Source: Candidatus Onthocola stercoravium (lineage in GTDB: Bacteria > Bacillota_I > Bacilli_A > RF39 > UBA660). Taken from it: a stretch of 9,063 bases of DNA. The notes under the pieces are model-generated. The model was not told the DNA's origin. It was given only the letters and a program-made list of their open reading frames with translations, and ran no database searches. Shown one piece after another: positions 5,538 to 9,063 of this stretch. The position numbers were made by a program, and so were the translations under genes. Where the stretch lies: assembly GCA_018711775.1 (NCBI GenBank), contig DVHV01000014.1:1-9063 (forward strand), given 5' to 3'. Positions within the stretch are counted from its first letter, which is position 1; each line of letters begins with the position of its first letter.

Positions 5538-5796
5538 ACTTGTTTTCGACAATTAATTTAATAGCAGTCTTTTGTTCTCCATTTATTACTATATCATTAA
5601 ACGCCGGAATGACTACTAGATTATCTCCCGTCGGAGCAACAAATCCCCGACATATCGCAATTGCTTTAATTGCTTGATTAAGTGAACCGGCACCAACAGT
5701 CTGAATTTCTACCATTTTTTTCTCGCGATAAATATTAGCAATCGCCCCCGCAACTTTACTTGGATTAGATTTTGATGAAACCTTTAGAATTTCCAT
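5536..5796 (-). CDS. spoVS: Stage V sporulation protein S (SpoVS)
   Basis: An 86-residue protein of the usual SpoVS length, matching the family throughout: MEILKVSSKSNPSKVAGAIA at the start, a central EIQTVGAGSLNQAIKAIAI, then RGFVAPTGDNLVVIPAF and a C-terminal AIKLIVENK. The family forms an Alba-like fold. In B. subtilis it acts at stage V of sporulation, in coat and cortex development, and its loss bypasses certain septation blocks; the biochemical role is unsettled. Homologues also occur in bacteria that do not sporulate, so this gene alone does not prove sporulation. The ATG follows AGAGAGG at 8-nt spacing. It is a single-gene unit with a TATAAT box flanked by an 8-bp inverted repeat upstream and its own terminator, which is interlocked with the perR promoter. 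Confidence 0.96.
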   Translation of the reverse strand: MEILKVSSKSNPSKVAGAIANIYREKKMVEIQTVGAGSLNQAIKAIAICRGFVAPTGDNLVVIPAFNDIVINGEQKTAIKLIVENK

Positions 5797-5809
5797 TATA
5801 ACATCCTCT

Positions 5810-5838
5810 CTTTCTATCCAATTATATTAAATAGAAAG
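5810..5838 (-). promoter_or_regulatory. spoVS promoter region with flanking inverted repeat
   Basis: The -10 box TATAAT (5821-5826, minus strand) lies inside an inverted repeat with exact arms CTTTCTAT (5810-5817) and ATAGAAAG (5831-5838). No good -35 is seen at 17 nt, and I could not recognise a sigma-H pattern. The dyad could be an operator or a 5'-end hairpin; which, if either, is unknown. Confidence 0.45.
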
Positions 5839-5850
5839 AAAAAATATCAC

Positions 5851-5874
5851 AAAAAAAGGAAGACTATTTCTTCC
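5851..5874 (-). terminator. Rho-independent terminator of the HdeD-like gene
   Basis: Arms GGAAGA (5858-5863) and TCTTCC (5869-5874) enclose a 5-nt loop and are followed by seven T (5851-5857) in minus-strand reading. The stop codon of the membrane protein lies in the loop, so its last codons form the proximal arm. Confidence 0.85.
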
Positions 5875-6391
5875 CTGTTAAATAAATTGTAAGTGGATCT
5901 ACAAGTTCCAATATTCCATGAATCAAATAAAAGTATCCTAAAACTAAAACTTGAATATCATTTTCATAATATAAATTAATAGTTGTTAACAAACCACTTA
6001 GTATAAATAATATAAGAGTTACTATTTCTAAAATCCACACCTTATTCTTACGATCATTGTAATAGTCGGCTTTTTTCAACTTAATTAAAGACATAAATAT
6101 TATCCAAATAAATAATGATAAAGCCAAATACCATGGCACATTGTCGACATCTAAGAAACATACTACAATTAATGCAACAATTGATGCCAAAGTTGTAAAT
6201 AGTCCTTCATAATCTTTTGACTCACGAACCAAAATAAATTTAATTAAATTAAGTAAGCCATATACTGCTAACACTGAAATAAAAATAAATTTTACTTTGA
6301 CAAATTGAAACAATGGAAAAATAAGAACTAAACTACCACAAATAATTAAAAATGCTGCGATTATTAATTCAACTTTTTGTTTTTTATTCAT
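5864..6391 (-). CDS. HdeD/DUF308-like six-helix membrane protein
   Basis: A 175-residue, very hydrophobic protein with six predicted transmembrane helices at about 8-28, 33-54, 62-80, 85-104, 117-138 and 147-168. The loops are short and positively charged (KKQK at the start, LKLKKADYYNDRKNK between helices four and five), so both termini should be cytoplasmic. Size, helix count and the paired-helix pattern, each pair starting with a small-residue-rich segment (IIAAFLIICGSLVLIFP), fit the DUF308/HdeD group. In enterobacteria one member protects against acid; elsewhere the function is unknown. I see no catalytic motif. The ATG is preceded by GGAGGT at 6-nt spacing, with a strong promoter upstream and a terminator directly after, making it a single-gene unit. 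The family call rests on topology and general resemblance. Confidence 0.75.
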   Translation of the reverse strand: MNKKQKVELIIAAFLIICGSLVLIFPLFQFVKVKFIFISVLAVYGLLNLIKFILVRESKDYEGLFTTLASIVALIVVCFLDVDNVPWYLALSLFIWIIFMSLIKLKKADYYNDRKNKVWILEIVTLILFILSGLLTTINLYYENDIQVLVLGYFYLIHGILELVDPLTIYLTGKK

Positions 6392-6409
6392 AAGATTACC
6401 TCCACTTAA

Positions 6410-6438
6410 ATAATAAGTTAGTTTCTCTTAAAAGTCAA
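6410..6438 (-). promoter_or_regulatory. Sigma-A promoter of the HdeD-like gene
   Basis: A -35 TTGACT (6433-6438) and a -10 TATTAT (6410-6415) are separated by exactly 17 nt. The -35 lies just after the stop codon of the HD-domain gene (6443). No terminator is visible for that gene, so read-through into the membrane protein is possible. Confidence 0.8.
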
Positions 6439-6442
6439 TTAT

Positions 6443-7453
6443 TTATTGTACTTTTTTAATATCTGCTATATAGGCATATTTCGTATCATGATATGCATCA
6501 ATATCTTCATAAATCGTTCTAGCACTACTTAATATTTCTGTTATTCTTTTGGCAGCAACATCGGTTTTAACTAAAGGAACAGTATTTCTCTTTTTAGTAT
6601 CAAAAGATATATAAAAGTAGTCCGGTTTATTATTAGTACAAACTAAATTATCCGCAGAATTAAATATAGCCCAAGAAGAAAAATTATTTTCAAAAACTTG
6701 AATTATTTCGCTTTCCTTTTTACTGTACAAATCATCTAAAGATATAAGCCCTTTTTCACTAGCTTTTTTCACTAATTCACTAATATATTTCATTACATAT
6801 TTATCCCTATTACCTTGTAATTCTTTAGCATAAACACTAACCATTTGACAAAATTTTAAGGCCGTACTAGCACTATTAAAACCAATTTCCACTGCATTAT
6901 CTTCATTATTTAAAACACACATATTATCATAGACTTCTTTTATTTGTGATAAAGTATGTGTATGTAGCCAAACATAACAAGTATGTAAAACCCCATCTAA
7001 CCGGTCACAACAAAGCCGTGGTGACTTATTTTCTAGTATAGGATATTTTGCTAATTCATTTAAACAATTTAAATCTACATTATCTTCTTTTAAATATTTA
7101 ATAATTTCTTCATCGTCTTTTAACATATCAACAATTTTTCGTTCTGATGATTCTTGTTTTAAATAATCCCCATATACATAATCAATAGTATGTGCAAAGC
7201 AAGGTGTACCAACATCATGAAGTAATGCTACGATAGTAGATTCTTTATCATGAGTAAAGTGCCAAGTCATATGAGCAACTACTAAACTGTGATCAAAACG
7301 CGTATACAAAAATAATGGATTATAAAGTTTTGTATAATCACAACCACAAAATTGAGTAACATACTTTAATCTTTCCATCGTTTTAGTATTTAAATATTTA
7401 TCTAAAAATTTGGGATATTCAGAATCTACAAATATATTAAGATAATCATTCAT
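6443..7453 (-). CDS. HD-domain phosphohydrolase, dNTP-triphosphohydrolase-like
   Basis: A 336-residue protein of the HD superfamily, metal-dependent phosphohydrolases. The ligand pattern is visible: H55 in TRFDHSLVVAHM, H79-D80 in ALLHDVGTPCFAH, and an Asp in CDRLD (D150 or D153). The arrangement RFDHS...HDVGTPCFAH followed by CDRLD is typical of the dGTPase/SAMHD1/YwfO-type branch, which cleaves dNTPs to deoxynucleoside and triphosphate. The C-terminal half is helical with no recognised domain. Two starts are possible. The ATG at 7453 is preferred, with GTGAT and GGAG at workable spacing. A GTG at 7460-7462 would overlap the upstream TGA stop as GTGA, which suggests translational coupling. 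The preceding gene is an NT5C-type nucleotidase, supporting a role in nucleotide turnover. The substrate is inferred; a nucleotide-signal hydrolase is an alternative. Confidence 0.82.
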   Translation of the reverse strand: MNDYLNIFVDSEYPKFLDKYLNTKTMERLKYVTQFCGCDYTKLYNPLFLYTRFDHSLVVAHMTWHFTHDKESTIVALLHDVGTPCFAHTIDYVYGDYLKQESSERKIVDMLKDDEEIIKYLKEDNVDLNCLNELAKYPILENKSPRLCCDRLDGVLHTCYVWLHTHTLSQIKEVYDNMCVLNNEDNAVEIGFNSASTALKFCQMVSVYAKELQGNRDKYVMKYISELVKKASEKGLISLDDLYSKKESEIIQVFENNFSSWAIFNSADNLVCTNNKPDYFYISFDTKKRNTVPLVKTDVAAKRITEILSSARTIYEDIDAYHDTKYAYIADIKKVQ

Positions 7454-7458
7454 AAAAA

Positions 7459-8088
7459 TCACAAACTCCTTCTTGATAAACTTTCATCGCGATTATCATT
7501 TAAAGATAATAATATTTCTAAAACATTATCCCAACCTGTTCTCCAGTCATGACCAGCCCCTATTACTCCAGCACTAATTAACTCTTCAACGGTTACATCC
7601 TTATTATGATATGATGGAAATAGTATTTTTACTTCTACTTCATCACCTTCAAAGTTTGACATTCTATCATCTATCTTTATATCTGCTTTAAATAAATGTT
7701 TAGCACTAGTAAAAATAAAATTACCCGGTTTAATAAATGGTAAATTTTCTATTAAAAAATTATATTTATCAGCAAACATTCTACCAGAACCTACAATATC
7801 TAATGGATTGACACAAGATGAGCAAATATAAATATCATACAATTCACTTAGTTTTCTTATTGCTTCAATTGCCCCAGGTAAAATATGGGCATTTTCATAC
7901 ATATTTCGCCCATTAATAAATTTACTAAACTCATCCATTCTTTCCGGAGGAATAACTGCTTCATCAATATAATAATCAGTAAAATCATCAATTTCATAAT
8001 TTGTCCCCATAAACTCATTTACTGCTTCTAAAAATCCCGAAAAACAAATTACTTCATCGCAATCCAATAATAATTTTTTCTTTTCCAT
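7459..8088 (-). CDS. HAD-superfamily 5'-nucleotidase, NT5C type
   Basis: A 209-residue HAD phosphatase resembling the NT5C group, 5'(3')-deoxyribonucleotidases that dephosphorylate (d)NMPs in the cytoplasm. Motif I is LLLDCDEVI, with nucleophile D9 and acid/base D11. A helical cap follows (about 15-70). Motif II lies at ICSSC (S90/S91), then a Lys in SAKHLFKAD (K130 or K134), and motif IV IKIDDR (D140, D141). All catalytic positions appear intact. The ATG at 8088 is chosen because GAGG lies 9 nt upstream; the reading frame stays open to an upstream TTG at 8101-8103 that overlaps this ribosome binding site. Its TGA stop overlaps a possible GTG start of the HD-domain gene, so the two form one unit. 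Together they could return dNTPs and dNMPs to nucleosides. The substrate is inferred from the family. Confidence 0.85.
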   Translation of the reverse strand: MEKKKLLLDCDEVICFSGFLEAVNEFMGTNYEIDDFTDYYIDEAVIPPERMDEFSKFINGRNMYENAHILPGAIEAIRKLSELYDIYICSSCVNPLDIVGSGRMFADKYNFLIENLPFIKPGNFIFTSAKHLFKADIKIDDRMSNFEGDEVEVKILFPSYHNKDVTVEELISAGVIGAGHDWRTGWDNVLEILLSLNDNRDESLSRRSL

Positions 8089-8119
8089 AAAATATCGCCT
8101 CAATTAATTGTACAATAAA

Positions 8120-8149
8120 ATTATTTTAATGTATAATTTGAAACAGCAA
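8120..8149 (-). promoter_or_regulatory. Weak candidate promoter of the nucleotidase/HD unit
   Basis: A -35-like TTGCTG (8144-8149) and a -10-like AATAAT (8120-8125) lie 18 nt apart in the 86-base gap before the nucleotidase ATG. The 10-bp palindrome ATTGTACAAT (8107-8116) sits downstream. No clear terminator for the preceding gene is seen, so the unit may also be read from the promoter near 8855. Confidence 0.3.
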
Positions 8150-8174
8150 ATCCCAAAAAGCTATTTTATTTATT

Positions 8175-8828
8175 CTATAATGTTCGCATTAAACGAGAAA
8201 CATCATCCATAAATTCATTGATAAAATCATCTAAAATATCTCTATAAAAACACTCTTTAATTAAATTTCCATTTATAGCACACTTCTCAATTCTTCTAAG
8301 AAATAAATCATCTATCATTTTTAAATCATCCCTAGATAGACTCAAAAAAAGAAGATTCAATTTTTCCTGAATTAGAAAAACATCACCATATTCTAATATC
8401 AACAATATATTTGCTAACAAATGTATATCGCGTAATTTTTTATATTTATCATTAGAATAACTTTCCACATAATACCTTTTAATTGATTCACGATGTTCTG
8501 GTTTTATATATTTTAAACAAATACCCAAATAATACTTAAAAACTTCATTATTAGATAATTTTATTCCTTGAACCATGCGATTAGTTGCTTCTTTAAGTTT
8601 TTTTTCTTTTTCGTCATCCAATTCTTCTACAAAAATTTCATCAGTTGAATAAACTACTTTTCTATTATGAAACATATTAGTTAATTTTTCTTCAAGTTCT
8701 GGATCAGTTCCAAAAAGAGTTAAACCATCAATTTCTATATATCCTTCAATTCCAGCATCTTTTAAATTTTTAAAACTCTCTAAAAGTCCTTCTAAAGTAG
8801 TATCATCATATATTTCCAATTTATACAT
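8175..8828 (-). CDS. Uncharacterised 217-residue protein
   Basis: I do not recognise this protein. The first 60 residues look like a small alpha/beta unit (MYKLEIYDDTTLEGLLESF, then IEGYIEIDGLTLFG). An acidic and lysine-rich stretch follows (about 62-80, DEIFVEELDDEKEKKLKE). The remainder (85-217) appears almost entirely helical, with Leu/Ile-rich helices around 135-170 and a charged C-terminus. There is no signal peptide, membrane segment, cysteine cluster or visible catalytic motif, so it is probably cytoplasmic, perhaps a binding or adaptor protein. The ATG at 8828 follows GAGGG at 6-nt spacing; an in-frame TTG 15 bases upstream is not preferred. It has its own extended -10 promoter and precedes the nucleotidase/HD pair on the same strand, but the 86-base gap makes co-function uncertain. 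Confidence 0.8.
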   Translation of the reverse strand: MYKLEIYDDTTLEGLLESFKNLKDAGIEGYIEIDGLTLFGTDPELEEKLTNMFHNRKVVYSTDEIFVEELDDEKEKKLKEATNRMVQGIKLSNNEVFKYYLGICLKYIKPEHRESIKRYYVESYSNDKYKKLRDIHLLANILLILEYGDVFLIQEKLNLLFLSLSRDDLKMIDDLFLRRIEKCAINGNLIKECFYRDILDDFINEFMDDVSRLMRTL

Positions 8829-8852
8829 AAATATCCCTCGCAAAGCAGATTT

Positions 8853-8861
8853 ATTATAGCA
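8853..8861 (-). promoter_or_regulatory. Extended -10 promoter of the 217-residue protein gene
   Basis: A perfect TATAAT (8853-8858) is preceded directly by TGC, an extended -10 element. There is no good -35 at 17 nt, which is typical for this class. The leader would be about 18 nt. Confidence 0.6.
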
Positions 8862-8871
8862 CAGAATTCAA

Positions 8872-8903
8872 TAAAAATAAAACTCGAGAAATAAAAACTC
8901 GAG
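8872..8903 (-). terminator. Rho-independent terminator built from two CTCGAG palindromes
   Basis: Two copies of CTCGAG (8883-8888 and 8898-8903) can pair as a 6-bp GC-rich stem with a 9-nt loop. The tail TTTTATTTTT follows on the minus strand. It belongs to a transcript arriving from the right, either a short RNA starting near 8964 or read-through from beyond the window. Confidence 0.65.
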
Positions 8904-8964
8904 CATTAATCAATCTGGTGCGTGAGATAACCACGTTTGGAAATCGCAATTGAGGTCAATTTCT
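8872..8964 (-). ncRNA. Candidate small RNA of about 90 nt
   Basis: Between an extended -10 box and a rho-independent terminator lies a non-coding stretch with two further hairpins. One has 7-bp arms GAAATTG (8957-8963) and CGATTTC (8940-8946) including one G-U pair. The other has 5-bp arms CGTGG and TCACG (8921-8935) including one G-U pair. No start codon with a ribosome binding site and open frame is apparent. I could not match it to 6S, SRP, tmRNA or a known riboswitch. It could be a standalone small RNA, or a leader with a terminator, although the next gene has its own promoter. Confidence 0.4.
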
Positions 8965-8970
8965 AATACT

Positions 8971-8979
8971 AGTATACCA
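8971..8979 (-). promoter_or_regulatory. Extended -10 promoter of the candidate small RNA
   Basis: TATACT (8971-8976) is preceded by TGG (8977-8979). The predicted start is near 8964. The -10 overlaps the 10-bp palindrome ATACTAGTAT (8967-8976). No matching -35 is found. From about 8980 to the end of the window I see only AT-rich sequence with no gene. Confidence 0.4.
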
Positions 8980-9063
8980 TATTTTATGATAATGCGTATA
9001 AATTTTTGAATATGCTACAAAATATTAAAATTATTTTTAAAAAATTTTTGATTTATCAAAGAA

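Noticed and set aside
8141..8165. Terminator hairpin after the 217-residue protein gene (AGC / GCT arms)
   Set aside because: Only three or so contiguous pairs form, and no proper T-run follows.
8829..8843. Upstream TTG start for the 217-residue protein
   Set aside because: It would place the GAGGG ribosome binding site inside the coding region; the ATG at 8828 fits that site at 6-nt spacing.
8912..8985. Possible tRNA on the minus strand because of a CACGCACCA stretch
   Set aside because: No matching 5' acceptor strand, no TTCGA-type T-loop and no cloverleaf of the right length could be drawn.
1..9063. TGA read as tryptophan, as in mycoplasmas
   Set aside because: TGA serves as stop in the SSB, NodB-like and nucleotidase genes, and tryptophan is encoded by TGG, for example in the RNase J-like gene and rubrerythrin.

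Overview
The window looks like chromosomal DNA of an anaerobic, spore-former-related, low-GC Bacillota, possibly one of the reduced-genome gut Bacilli lineages (inference). The evidence is a very AT-rich composition, textbook AGGAGG-type ribosome binding sites, TTGACA/TATAAT-type promoters with 17-nt spacers, an RNase J family protein, SpoVS, and a PerR-like regulator next to rubrerythrin. TGA ends at least three genes, so the standard bacterial code applies. No tRNA, rRNA, insertion sequence, integrase or CRISPR array was found. All genes but one lie on the minus strand, and the description below follows that strand from right to left.

Right part (9063 to about 6400). A possible small RNA unit (extended -10, three hairpins, T-rich tail) precedes an unrecognised 217-residue protein. 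Next comes a two-gene unit with almost no gap: an NT5C-type HAD 5'-nucleotidase followed by an HD-domain phosphohydrolase resembling dNTP triphosphohydrolases. Both fit nucleotide or deoxynucleotide turnover. A separate promoter drives a six-helix HdeD/DUF308-like membrane protein, which has its own terminator.

Middle (5860 to 4500). spoVS is a single-gene unit with its own terminator. The far arm of that terminator carries the -35 box of the next unit, perR-rbr. That unit has a perfect 15-bp 7-1-7 palindrome across its predicted start point, so it should be autoregulated by its PerR-like product. Rubrerythrin ends at a bidirectional terminator shared with the only plus-strand gene.

Left-middle (4498 to 2690). 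The plus-strand gene encodes an unrecognised protein with a single C-terminal membrane anchor. It diverges from a short SSB lacking the acidic tail and a following XRE-family repressor. A 16-bp near-repeat (14 of 16 identical) lies upstream of both the repressor gene and the plus-strand gene, and may be a shared operator.

Left (2612 to 1). Two apparent pseudoenzymes sit side by side. One is a membrane-anchored NodB/polysaccharide-deacetylase-like protein without a single histidine. The other is an RNase J2-like protein that has lost several metal-ligand positions and a conserved beta-CASP motif. A perfect promoter at the left edge points out of the window.

I saw no clear defence system or mobile element. 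The best leads are the SSB / XRE / tail-anchored protein cluster with its shared motif, the eroded RNase J, the histidine-free NodB-like protein and the possible small RNA at the right edge.
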